Assembly: GCF_034931005.1 (NCBI RefSeq)
Contig: NZ_JAYGIN010000002.1
Span: 124,001 to 188,000, forward strand
Source of the DNA: Arcicella sp034931005
Lineage (GTDB): Bacteria > Bacteroidota > Bacteroidia > Cytophagales > Spirosomataceae
DNA length: 64,000 bases
Direction of reading: 5' to 3'
The notes beneath the pieces were generated by a model. It searched no databases. It had not been told where the DNA came from and worked only from the letters and a program-made list of their open reading frames with translations. Below are positions 15,215-22,939 of this stretch, one piece after another. Each line of letters begins with the position of its first letter. Position 1 is the first letter of the stretch. The translations under genes were made by a program, and so were the position numbers.

Positions 15215-16231
15215 TTACTCCTGATACAAAACTGATAAAACTGTTTGTCCAACTGCTTTGAGGGTATTTTTATCAATATTACTCAAATTATCTCCATGCG
15301 TGTGGTGATATTTCCAGAAGGTTTCAGGAGAATTTGGATGAAGCTCTACAATGTCAATCATTTGTATTTTACCCACTTCATTCACAGCCGTATGGTCGTC
15401 GGTTAATCCTCCGCCGTCAGCATCGATAAAAGTAGTAGAATATCCTAAACGGCTGGCAATGTCCCAAATATTTCTTACAATCATAGGAGCATATTGCATC
15501 GAAGTGCCTTCGTGTGGGAAAATCGCACCTTTTCCGCCTACCATATCCAATAAAATTCCGTAATAAGCAGTGTAATTTTGTTTGTGTTTATTCGCTGCCC
15601 AATATTGAGAACCTAATCCCCAAGATTCTGGTTTATGTTCGCCTTTGTAATCTTCTGGTTCTCCGTGGTCTTCTACGTCAAAGAAAATAATATCCACACC
15701 TACGTTTGGTTTTTGTGTTGCTTGTTGAATAGTACGAGCCAATTCCAATAAAACGCCAACACCACTACCACCGTCGTTTGCTCCGTCGATTGGAGAGTTT
15801 TTGTCTTTGGTATCTTTATCTGCTACCGAACGAGAATCCCAGTGAGCAGTTAATAAAATACGCTTTGGAGCAGATGGATTGATACTGCCAATGATATTAC
15901 GAGCATTCATTTTAGTACCGTCGTATTTTGTTGCTACAAAATCTTGAGAAATGACCTCACAACCAAATTGCTTTAATTTTGCCACTAAATAATCGCCACA
16001 AGCTTTGTGTGCCTTTGTATTGGGAACTCTTGGTCCAAAATCTACTTGTGCTTTTACGTAAGCATAAGCTGAGTCAGCCTTGAAATCTGGGGCAGGATTT
16101 AGCGTAATGGCAACGTCTTCAACAGGAGTAGATTCTGTTGAAGCGGGTTTTTGGCAAGATTTAAAATAAACTGCCACACCCGAAAAGACGAAAATGGCTA
16201 AAAAAATAAGGGAAATGCGTTGTGTTTTCAT
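15215..16231 (-). CDS. M28-family peptidase / glutaminyl cyclase-like protein
   Basis: A 338-residue exported protein. The N-terminal hydrophobic segment LIFLAIFVFSGVAVYFKSC looks like a signal peptide and may carry a lipid on Cys26. The zinc-enzyme motifs are LLTAHWDSRSVADKD, IDGANDGGSGVGVLLELAR, IIFFDVEDHGEP, DADGGGLTDDH and the late HHTHGDNLSNI. The DHGEPEDYKGE insert and WGLGSQYWA segment resemble the glutaminyl-peptide cyclotransferase branch of M28, so the enzyme may cyclise N-terminal Gln or act as an aminopeptidase. Confidence 0.85.
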   Translation of the reverse strand: MKTQRISLIFLAIFVFSGVAVYFKSCQKPASTESTPVEDVAITLNPAPDFKADSAYAYVKAQVDFGPRVPNTKAHKACGDYLVAKLKQFGCEVISQDFVATKYDGTKMNARNIIGSINPSAPKRILLTAHWDSRSVADKDTKDKNSPIDGANDGGSGVGVLLELARTIQQATQKPNVGVDIIFFDVEDHGEPEDYKGEHKPESWGLGSQYWAANKHKQNYTAYYGILLDMVGGKGAIFPHEGTSMQYAPMIVRNIWDIASRLGYSTTFIDADGGGLTDDHTAVNEVGKIQMIDIVELHPNSPETFWKYHHTHGDNLSNIDKNTLKAVGQTVLSVLYQE

Positions 16232-16240
16232 TTTTGTTTA

Positions 16241-16300
16241 GTAGGACAGGTTTCTAACCTGTCATCGTCTTTATTTTTGACAGGTTGGAAGCCTGTGTTA
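16241..16300. repeat. GGACAGGTT-type hairpin downstream of the HNH gene
   Basis: TAGTAGGACAGGTTTCTAACCTGTC and GACAGGTTGGAAGCCTGTGTTA are each hairpins and also inverted copies of each other. They sit between the HNH gene stop (16308) and the M28 gene start (16231), marking the downstream border of the ATPase/HNH unit. Confidence 0.75.
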
Positions 16301-16307
16301 TTTATAT

Positions 16308-16973
16308 TTATTTTGGAAGAATATCTCCTAAGCACATTTTAGTAGCGGTAAAAAATCGGTCGAATTTGTATGTTGATTTATGGTTGATTTTGCTTCTTAA
16401 TTCGTTAATAAAATCTCTTCTGTCATTTAGAACAACGCCGTGATTCAAATAAAAAACGTTGTCAATCATGTGCTTTATTTCATTTCTTTTTGTCTCTTCT
16501 AAATCTGTATTAGGAATAAAACGATGCGTTTCTTCATCATAATCGAAATACTTTTCGGGCGAATAATCTTCTAAGTCTGGTTTTAGATAATCAACAATAT
16601 CTTTGTCTGATTTTAAACCATTTATTTTTGCATCAATCATGAATAAATTATTCCAAAGCCAATATTGTTTTGCTTTTAAATGATGGTCAAAATGCTCTAA
16701 TTCGCCTGCATGGTCGGTTCTTTTAAATTCAGCTTCGTCAGAAATTTTATAAGCACCATTAATCCAATTGCTTGATTCATAGAGATTTGTCGGACAAATG
16801 AATCTTTCTGTATAAGCACAAACTCCTTTTTGACAACGAAATAATTCCATTACGACATCATCGTAATAGGTTCTTGATTTTGGGTGAACTTGTTTTTTGT
16901 CTTCTAAATCATCAACCCATTTTTTATATTTGGTTGAAAGAATAGTGCTGTAGTTTTTATCTATTTTTTGCAT
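16308..16973 (-). CDS. HNH-like nuclease of an ATPase/HNH defence-type pair (PtuB-like)
   Basis: A 221-residue protein with an HNH-like core. CQKGVCAYTERFIC (Cys47, Cys52, Cys60) precedes GELEHFDHHLKAKQYWLWNNLFMIDAKINGLKSDKD (about 90-124), which matches the His, paired Asn and Asn-Gly-x-Lys pattern of HNH nucleases in PtuB/TIGR02646-type proteins. The usual CxYC is CAYT here and the second zinc CxxC is missing, so metal binding may differ. The start codon follows the ATPase stop by three bases, so the two form one operon. In Septu and in some retrons, an ATPase and an HNH protein act together against phage. A defence role here is inference. Confidence 0.7.
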   Translation of the reverse strand: MQKIDKNYSTILSTKYKKWVDDLEDKKQVHPKSRTYYDDVVMELFRCQKGVCAYTERFICPTNLYESSNWINGAYKISDEAEFKRTDHAGELEHFDHHLKAKQYWLWNNLFMIDAKINGLKSDKDIVDYLKPDLEDYSPEKYFDYDEETHRFIPNTDLEETKRNEIKHMIDNVFYLNHGVVLNDRRDFINELRSKINHKSTYKFDRFFTATKMCLGDILPK

Positions 16974-16976
16974 TGC

Positions 16977-18323
16977 TTAATTCCACTTTGAAAGTTCTTT
17001 CGATAATTTTTCGATGTTTTTTACAATTTCCAAAGCTTCAACAGAATGTTCTTGTTCTTTTGTTTTTAGTTTTTTGAATTTGACATTTAACGTTGCTAAT
17101 TCATCTAATTTAACTTTTCGGTCGGGTGAACCATCATCTTCTAAATCAAAAACTCTTTGTAAAATATCATCCCAACGCATATATTTTGGATTCCATTTGT
17201 AGTTGTCAACATGGTTTTCTCCTTCAAAATAGGTTTCTCTATAAACTTTTCCTTCTTTATTAAATTTCAGTTCTACAATTTCCCAAGGGTCAAAACTGGA
17301 TGCAATGATAGGGGAGTGAGTTGAGTAGAAGAACTGACAACTCTCTGCTAAAGAGGAATAATAATTGACAACTGTTCTCTGTAAATCTGGATATAACGAC
17401 CGTTCAGGTTCATCAAAAAGAATAACAGTATGTTTGGGTTTGAGTAAATACAAAGGCAAAGCACTCAGAATGACCTGTTTTGTTCCCGTACTCCAAAGCC
17501 CATGCGGTATTTCGTTACCTTCAAAATCTTCAACTTTGATAAAACCAATATCATCTTTGGTTTTAAAATCTAATTCGGTTTTTACTCGAAGCTTAAATTT
17601 TGCTAACAAGGGGTCTAAACAATTATCTGCTACGTCTTTGATTGGATTAAACTCTGAATTTTTCCAATCTTCTAATTGTTTAACGGCTTTTTGAATAGCC
17701 TCAATATCACTCGAAGATTTTTCTACAACTTTTGAAATATCTTGCCTAATTTTTAATTCTTGTTCTTGATAATTTTGAATTTTTTCAAGGATTAGATTCC
17801 AAACGGTTGAAACTTTATCTTCACTAAAATCTACAATGTTTTTTTTGTTAAAATCATAATTTTCATCTAAATCAATATTAAAATTTAGATTTGCTGGAAA
17901 GTAAATAAGTTTAGATCTTTTTCCCGTCCAATCTTGATAAACATTTTGGGTAATTTCATTTGTTTCAAAATCATTTTCGTCAAATACATCGTAGGCTAAA
18001 ACATAACTTTGACCATCTCTATCAAGCTCATATTCTAAATAACTTTCATAAAAATAATCATAATTTTCTCCAAAATGATAAGTCGCTTGTATGTTTGATG
18101 TTCCAACAGCACTGCCACTTTTCTCAATAATATTAGTGTCATAATCAAATAAAAGTGGAGGTATCAACTCCAATAAACTCGTTTTGCCAGTCCCACTCTG
18201 TCCAATAAAACACACTTTATCCAAAGGTTGTCCTACCTTTTCGTGTCCTTGTGGGTAGGTCAAGTCAAGGGTAAAATCCTTAAATTGGTGGAAATCTTTA
18301 ATATGTATTTTTGAAATTTTCAT
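16977..18323 (-). CDS. AAA/ABC-like ATPase of an ATPase/HNH defence-type pair (PtuA-like)
   Basis: A 448-residue SMC/ABC-type ATPase. The N-terminus MKISKIHIKDFHQFKDFTLD is typical of the RecF/OLD/PtuA group. Walker A is GQSGTGKTS (41-49), a signature-like WSTGTKQV lies at 278-285, Walker B is VILFDEPE (300-307) and the switch histidine is in STHSP (334-338). A coiled-coil segment spans about 180-225 and another follows residue 405. No TOPRIM domain is visible, which separates it from OLD nucleases. The HNH gene starts three bases after its stop. No reverse transcriptase is nearby, so it is not a retron. A standalone Septu-like system is the best guess. Confidence 0.75.
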   Translation of the reverse strand: MKISKIHIKDFHQFKDFTLDLTYPQGHEKVGQPLDKVCFIGQSGTGKTSLLELIPPLLFDYDTNIIEKSGSAVGTSNIQATYHFGENYDYFYESYLEYELDRDGQSYVLAYDVFDENDFETNEITQNVYQDWTGKRSKLIYFPANLNFNIDLDENYDFNKKNIVDFSEDKVSTVWNLILEKIQNYQEQELKIRQDISKVVEKSSSDIEAIQKAVKQLEDWKNSEFNPIKDVADNCLDPLLAKFKLRVKTELDFKTKDDIGFIKVEDFEGNEIPHGLWSTGTKQVILSALPLYLLKPKHTVILFDEPERSLYPDLQRTVVNYYSSLAESCQFFYSTHSPIIASSFDPWEIVELKFNKEGKVYRETYFEGENHVDNYKWNPKYMRWDDILQRVFDLEDDGSPDRKVKLDELATLNVKFKKLKTKEQEHSVEALEIVKNIEKLSKELSKWN

Positions 18324-18345
18324 TTTTGAAATTCGTCATAAAATA

Positions 18346-18386
18346 AAAAACGATAGCAATTTTCAAATATAAAGCTATCGTTTTGC
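18346..18386 (-). terminator. Terminator downstream of the GH3 gene, upstream of the ATPase/HNH unit
   Basis: AAAACGATAGC and GCTATCGTTTT are perfect arms around a 16-base loop, and on the minus strand the stem runs into TTTTTTATTTT. It ends transcription from the GH3/beta-lactamase gene. The loop holds a promoter-like TATATTTG. Confidence 0.85.
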
Positions 18387-18395
18387 TTACGCAAA
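18364..18395 (-). promoter_or_regulatory. Candidate promoter of the ATPase/HNH operon inside the terminator
   Basis: On the minus strand TTTG (18392-18395) is followed after 20 bases by TATATTTG (18364-18371), close to the Bacteroidota consensus. The -7 element is the loop of the upstream gene's terminator, so a transcript from here would start in the second half of the hairpin, about 35 bases before the ATPase ATG. Confidence 0.5.
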
Positions 18396-18408
18396 TGTAT
18401 AAATTATC

Positions 18409-18432
18409 GTGCAGGGCGGAAACCTGTGCTAC
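18409..18432. repeat. Short GCAGG...CCTGTGC hairpin
   Basis: GTGCAGGGCGGAAACCTGTGCTACG is an imperfect small hairpin two bases before the stop codon of the GH3 gene (18434). It resembles one arm of the GTAGCAC-type elements at 16241, 34183 and 49702. Confidence 0.5.
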
Positions 18433-18433
18433 G

Positions 18434-21400
18434 TCATTCCATCGACTTATAAACGATGTCCATTACTTTTCGTCTAATTTTCAGTGTGTTAATTTTATTG
18501 TTGCCAGCCGATGGATTTACTCGGTTAGACAAAAATACGAAAACTAATTCTTTTTCGGGGTCAATCCATACGAGTGTGCCTGTATAACCTGAGTGTCCGT
18601 AAGAACTTGATGAAACTTTATTTGACACGAAATTACTATCTCCGTCGGAAGGTAATTTGTCCCAACCCAAAACACGATAACTTCTCGTTGCTTTACTATT
18701 TGTAAAAAGGTTAATAGTTTGTTCGCTAATAAATTGTTTACTGCCAAACGAGCCTTTATTGAGATTCATTTGTAATAATTTTGCTAAGTCAGAAGCATTG
18801 CTGAATAAGCCTGCATGACCCGAAACTCCCCCTAACATCGCTGCGGTTTGGTCTTGAACCGTTCCTTGTAAAAGTCTTCCTCTGAATAAATTGTCGTTTT
18901 CGGTAGGAGCAATTTGATTTTTATTGATTTTTTTCAAAGGATTAAATCCTGTGGTATTCATCGCCAAAGGCTCATAAAAATTCTTTGTAGTGAAAGCGTC
19001 TAAAGGTTGATTGGATAATTTCTCCACGAGATGATGTAAAATCATTAATCCCAAATCACTATAAACGAAAGGAAAAGAACCGTCTTTTTCCCTTTTGTTG
19101 ATAAGTGGAGATTTGATAACCCATTTCCAAACAGAATCACGAATGGAAGCCTTAGCAAACATTCCTTCGGCAACTTCCAATGGATATTCAGCCGACTGTT
19201 TTGTGTTGTAATATTCGGTTTTCCAACCCAAAGGAATACGAGTTTTTTCCCAAAATGGAATATATGCCACCAAACCCGCTTGATGCCAAAGAATGTCTCT
19301 GATGATGATATTTTCTTTATTTGTTCCCTTTAGTTCAGGTAAATAATGCGATGCTTTTTCGTCTAAACTAAATTTCTTTTGGTCGTAAAGAACCATTAAG
19401 GCTTGAAGTGTTGCTGAAACTTTTGTGACAGAAGCCAAATCGTAAACGGTATTTGAATTAACCGTTTCACTATTTGCATCATAACTCATTTTTCCGAAAT
19501 TCTTTTCGTAAACAATTTTACCTTTACGAGCCACTAAAACCTGACATCCAGGGAAAATTCGTTGAGCAATGGAAGATTGAACGAGTTGGTCAATGGCAAA
19601 TAATTCAATGCTTTTCATGCCAACACTTTCGGGAGATGATTTTGCGAATTTTCCTACTCCAGAAATGTTAATGCCTTCGCCTGCTTTGAATAGATTTTCC
19701 ACCGAAACGGGTAATTTACCAATAGCAGGAATTTCGCCAAAAATAACTCTTGCCATAGCTGAATAAGCCGTTTGGTCATCTTCATAACCACAAATGAGCG
19801 AAGATGATTCTGGGAAATATTTTAAACTATAAGGGCTCCCAAAAACACAAACGACTACTTTTTGAGCTTTTTGTTCAAGGCGTTTTACGAAGTTTTGAAT
19901 GTTATAACCAACCTCTAATTTATTGGCAGTTTTTTTATTAATATCATGAACACTCAAAATAACGGTTGAAGTGGAGTCAATATATTGAAGGACATTATTG
20001 AAAAAAACTTCGTCCGTTTTGGAGGCACTGGCAAAATGTTGAAAAGGCGTGATTCGACTCAATTCTTGTTGAAAACGATTGCCAAGAGCAATGTCTAAAC
20101 CGATTGAAATAAATTTGGCTTCTGTTGGTGCAATTGGTAAAACGTTTTTAGCATCTTTCACAACCGTGATGGCATTATCAAAAAGCTCTTGCTTGATTTT
20201 ATTTGCTTCGTTTGTGTTGAGGTCTTGGTATAAATTATTGCTGTCGATATACTTAAATTGATTCAGACCAACCCAATATTTAGCGTGTAAGATTTTTCTA
20301 ACTCGATTGTCTATATCGGTTTGTTGAATTAAGCCCGCATTAATTGCTTCTTTAATTTTACGGATACCTTCTGGGATATTTTCAGAATAGAGCAATATGT
20401 CATTTCCTGCGATAAATGCTTGTAAATCAACCTCTCCAGAAGTAATGCCTTGTCCGTGACGCACACCTTTCATGTTTAACGCATCGGTAATAACCAAGCC
20501 TTTGAAGCCCATTTCGGTTTTCAATAAATTGGTAATAATACTCTGTGAAAGTGTTGCTGGCCGCCAATCGTAAAAAGGAACTTGCAAATGTCCAACGATA
20601 ACTGTTTTGATAGAATCGTTTATTAGTTGTTGGAAAGGATATAGTTCTACGCTTTTCAAACGCTCGGCATTAAACGATAATTGGGGAAGTGTAAAATGGG
20701 AGTCGCCTTGCGTATCGCCATGTCCTGGAAAGTGTTTTGCACAAGCCAAAAGCTGATTGTTTTGCATTCCTTTCATGTAAGCACTACTTTTGAGGGCAAC
20801 ATTTTCACGCAATTCTCCGAAAGAACGATAACCAATAACGGGATTATTGGGATTAGAATTTATGTCAACAACGGGGGCAAAATTTAGGTGAATTCCTAAG
20901 CGTTTGCATTGACGGGCAATTTCACCTCCCATCTTGTAAATCAATGAGTTATCTTGTATTGCACCCAAAGTAATCTGTTTTGGAAATGCCATTGTTGAGT
21001 TTACCCGCATGGCCAAACCCCACTCGCCATCAATACCAATTAATAGAGGAATTCTTGTACCTGACTGAAAACGATTATTGAGACTGGCATAAGAAAATGG
21101 GTCACCTTGAAAGAAAATAAGTCCACCAATATGATTTGTTTGAATTAAAGTTTCAATACGTTTAAAATGAGCTTCTCCATGCGTTGGATTAATAGCAACC
21201 ATAAAAAACTGACCAATTTTCTGGTCTGCATCCATTGAGCTAAAAACGCTATCTACCCATTGGTTTTCAGCCAATAAACTGTTTGTCGTAAAGGCTGGCG
21301 GAGGCATTAAAGCCTGATGGGGTGCTTTTTTTGTATCTGTAATTGAAGGCTTAAACCAATGTAAAAGCGTATTGTTAAACTCACCTATTACGGGCGTGCG

Positions 21401-21457
21401 AAACGCTACCCAGAGGAGAATAAGTGTTAGAAAAAACAATGAAAAACGCTTGACCAT
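18434..21457 (-). CDS. GH3 beta-N-acetylglucosaminidase fused to a beta-lactamase-like serine hydrolase
   Basis: A 1007-residue exported two-domain enzyme. After an N-terminal membrane or signal segment (residues 5-24), residues 70-600 form a GH3 domain with KHFPGHGDTQGDSH (241-254, the His-Asp dyad of NagZ-type enzymes) and the nucleophile in ITDALNMKG (Asp325). Residues 610-1000 form a class C beta-lactamase/DD-peptidase-like domain with SVTK (676-679), YSD (799-801) and a late HSGYTGT. The combination suggests peptidoglycan turnover: one domain cleaves GlcNAc and the other acts on peptide or ester bonds. This fusion is widespread in Bacteroidota. The gene is transcribed alone. Confidence 0.9.
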   Translation of the reverse strand: MVKRFSLFFLTLILLWVAFRTPVIGEFNNTLLHWFKPSITDTKKAPHQALMPPPAFTTNSLLAENQWVDSVFSSMDADQKIGQFFMVAINPTHGEAHFKRIETLIQTNHIGGLIFFQGDPFSYASLNNRFQSGTRIPLLIGIDGEWGLAMRVNSTMAFPKQITLGAIQDNSLIYKMGGEIARQCKRLGIHLNFAPVVDINSNPNNPVIGYRSFGELRENVALKSSAYMKGMQNNQLLACAKHFPGHGDTQGDSHFTLPQLSFNAERLKSVELYPFQQLINDSIKTVIVGHLQVPFYDWRPATLSQSIITNLLKTEMGFKGLVITDALNMKGVRHGQGITSGEVDLQAFIAGNDILLYSENIPEGIRKIKEAINAGLIQQTDIDNRVRKILHAKYWVGLNQFKYIDSNNLYQDLNTNEANKIKQELFDNAITVVKDAKNVLPIAPTEAKFISIGLDIALGNRFQQELSRITPFQHFASASKTDEVFFNNVLQYIDSTSTVILSVHDINKKTANKLEVGYNIQNFVKRLEQKAQKVVVCVFGSPYSLKYFPESSSLICGYEDDQTAYSAMARVIFGEIPAIGKLPVSVENLFKAGEGINISGVGKFAKSSPESVGMKSIELFAIDQLVQSSIAQRIFPGCQVLVARKGKIVYEKNFGKMSYDANSETVNSNTVYDLASVTKVSATLQALMVLYDQKKFSLDEKASHYLPELKGTNKENIIIRDILWHQAGLVAYIPFWEKTRIPLGWKTEYYNTKQSAEYPLEVAEGMFAKASIRDSVWKWVIKSPLINKREKDGSFPFVYSDLGLMILHHLVEKLSNQPLDAFTTKNFYEPLAMNTTGFNPLKKINKNQIAPTENDNLFRGRLLQGTVQDQTAAMLGGVSGHAGLFSNASDLAKLLQMNLNKGSFGSKQFISEQTINLFTNSKATRSYRVLGWDKLPSDGDSNFVSNKVSSSSYGHSGYTGTLVWIDPEKELVFVFLSNRVNPSAGNNKINTLKIRRKVMDIVYKSME

Positions 21458-21566
21458 TTAATGATTTGTGGATTAGTATGCTAACGAAAAAGGTTACAAA
21501 TTTAGTACAAAAGCCTTGCCAATGAAAGAATTTTAAAAGAGATGTTTACTGACAAAGTAAAATGAA

Positions 21567-21600
21567 AAAGCCGTAAGAATGATTCTTTACGGCTTTGATT
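21567..21600 (-). terminator. Terminator of prfB
   Basis: AAAGCCGTAA (21567-21576) and TTACGGCTTT (21587-21596) form a 10-base-pair stem; on the minus strand it is followed by a TTTTTCATTTT tract. Confidence 0.85.
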
Positions 21601-21622
21601 ACTGTAATATCTTAATTTCTTC

Positions 21623-22697
21623 TTATGCCTCCATTAAATAAGCCTTAATAAACTCGTTAATATCGCCATTCAAAACAGCCTCAGTATTTGAAGTTTGATA
21701 GTCAGTTCGATGGTCTTTTACTCGTCTATCATCCAAAACATAACTTCTGATTTGTGAACCCCACTCGATTTTCTTTTTACCTGCTTCCACCTCCGCACGG
21801 GCGGCATTGCGTTTGTCAATTTCTATCTGATAAAGCTTTGATTTTAAGATTTTTAAGGCAACTTCTTTGTTCATCAACTGCGAGCGTTCTTGTTGGCAAG
21901 CAATGATAATTCCAGAAGGTTTGTGGGTTAAACGTACCGCAGTTTCTACCTTGTTTACATTTTGTCCACCTGCACCACCCGAACGGAATGTATCCCAACT
22001 GACATCAGCAGGATTAACTTCAATTTCGATGGTATCATCCACCATAGGCGAAATATATACTGACGCAAAAGAAGTATGACGACGAGCGTTGGAATCAAAC
22101 GGTGAAATCCTTACTAAGCGATGAACACCATTTTCTGACTTTAGATTTCCGTAGGCATATTCACCCTCTACTTCCATCGTAACTGACTTAATACCAGCAG
22201 TATCACCATCGTTATGGTCAACTTCTCTGATTTTAAAACCATTTTTTTCAGCCCACATAATATACATTCGCATGAGCATACTTGCCCAATCTTGAGACTC
22301 TGTACCACCTGCACCTGCATTAATTTCGATTACGGCAGACATATTATCGCCTTCGTCAGACATCATTTTGCGGAATTCTAATTCACTTAGTTTAGCTTCT
22401 AATTTAGCTCCTTCAGTATCGACTTCCTCTTCAGTTGCTTCGCCCATTTCATAAAACTCCCATATCGTTTCAAGGTCGCCCATGAGCTGATTTAATTGGT
22501 CGAAACCAATTGTCCAGAATTTTAATTCACGGATTTGTCGCATCGTCGATTCTGCTTTTTTAGAATTTCCCCAAAACTCAGGGTCGAGCGTTACGACTTC
22601 TAATTCTTCAATTTGAAATTTCTTGTTATCGTAGTCAAAGATACCTCCTCAAAGCCTCTACTTTGGCTTTCAGGTCATTGAACCTGTCTTTTGTCAT
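21623..22697 (-). CDS. prfB: Peptide chain release factor 2, expressed by programmed +1 frameshift
   Basis: RF2 recognises UGA and UAA stop codons. The first frame starts at ATG 22697 (MTKDRFNDLKAKVEALRRYL) and stops at an in-frame TGA (22635-22637). The sequence AGGAGG TAT CTT TGA C matches the conserved RF2 frameshift site, with an internal Shine-Dalgarno-like AGGAGG (22644-22649) before the slippery CTT. Skipping one T gives DYDNKKFQIEEL and then the long frame. The main part carries the catalytic RSGGAGGQNVNKVETAV with the GGQ motif. The anticodon-like SPF motif is present as ISPFDSNARRH. Low RF2 stalls at TGA and promotes the shift, so expression is autoregulated. Confidence 0.96.
22635..22649 (-). 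promoter_or_regulatory. prfB programmed frameshift signal
   Basis: Minus-strand AGGAGGTATCTTTGA: a Shine-Dalgarno-like AGGAGG, a three-base spacer, slippery CTT and the TGA stop followed by C. The layout is the same as the classical bacterial prfB recoding site. Confidence 0.95.
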
Positions 22698-22700
22698 GCG

Positions 22701-22795
22701 TGAAAATATAGTCGTTGGTCGTAAGTATGAAGGTCGTAAGTTAGGTTAAGTATGTTTACTTACGCCTTTTGACTGATAACTTACGCCTTTTAAGG
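22701..22795. repeat. Word repeat in the prfB upstream region
   Basis: The words GTCGTAAG and GTTAGGTTAAGTATG on one side and CTTACGCCTTTTGACTGATA with a second CTTACGCCTTTT on the other form an imperfect inverted repeat directly upstream of the prfB start. It is another example of low-complexity palindromes in this genome. Confidence 0.6.
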
Positions 22796-22816
22796 CTACA
22801 AAGGTAACGATAAAAA

Positions 22817-22851
22817 CAAAGCCCTCCGAATGTTAATTCTGAAGGGCTTTG
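22817..22851 (-). terminator. Terminator of the LamG protein gene
   Basis: CAAAGCCCT (22817-22825) and AGGGCTTTG (22843-22851) form the stem, followed on the minus strand by TTTTTATCG. A TACCTTTG at 22799-22806 just downstream could be the -7 box of prfB. Confidence 0.85.
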
Positions 22852-22939
22852 TTTTGCACAGTATTATCTATTGGTAGAATTACGATTTATGATTAAAAAC
22901 CATAATCTTAAATCAAGGCAGTCTATTACTCACTTTAAA

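Noticed and set aside
16308..18323. Retron with ATPase/HNH effector
   Set aside because: No reverse transcriptase gene is present on either side, and no msr/msd-like structured RNA was seen in the short flanks, so it is treated as a standalone pair.
16977..18323. OLD-family nuclease (ATPase with TOPRIM)
   Set aside because: After the STHSP motif there are only about 110 residues with a coiled coil, and no TOPRIM Glu/DxD signature is visible.
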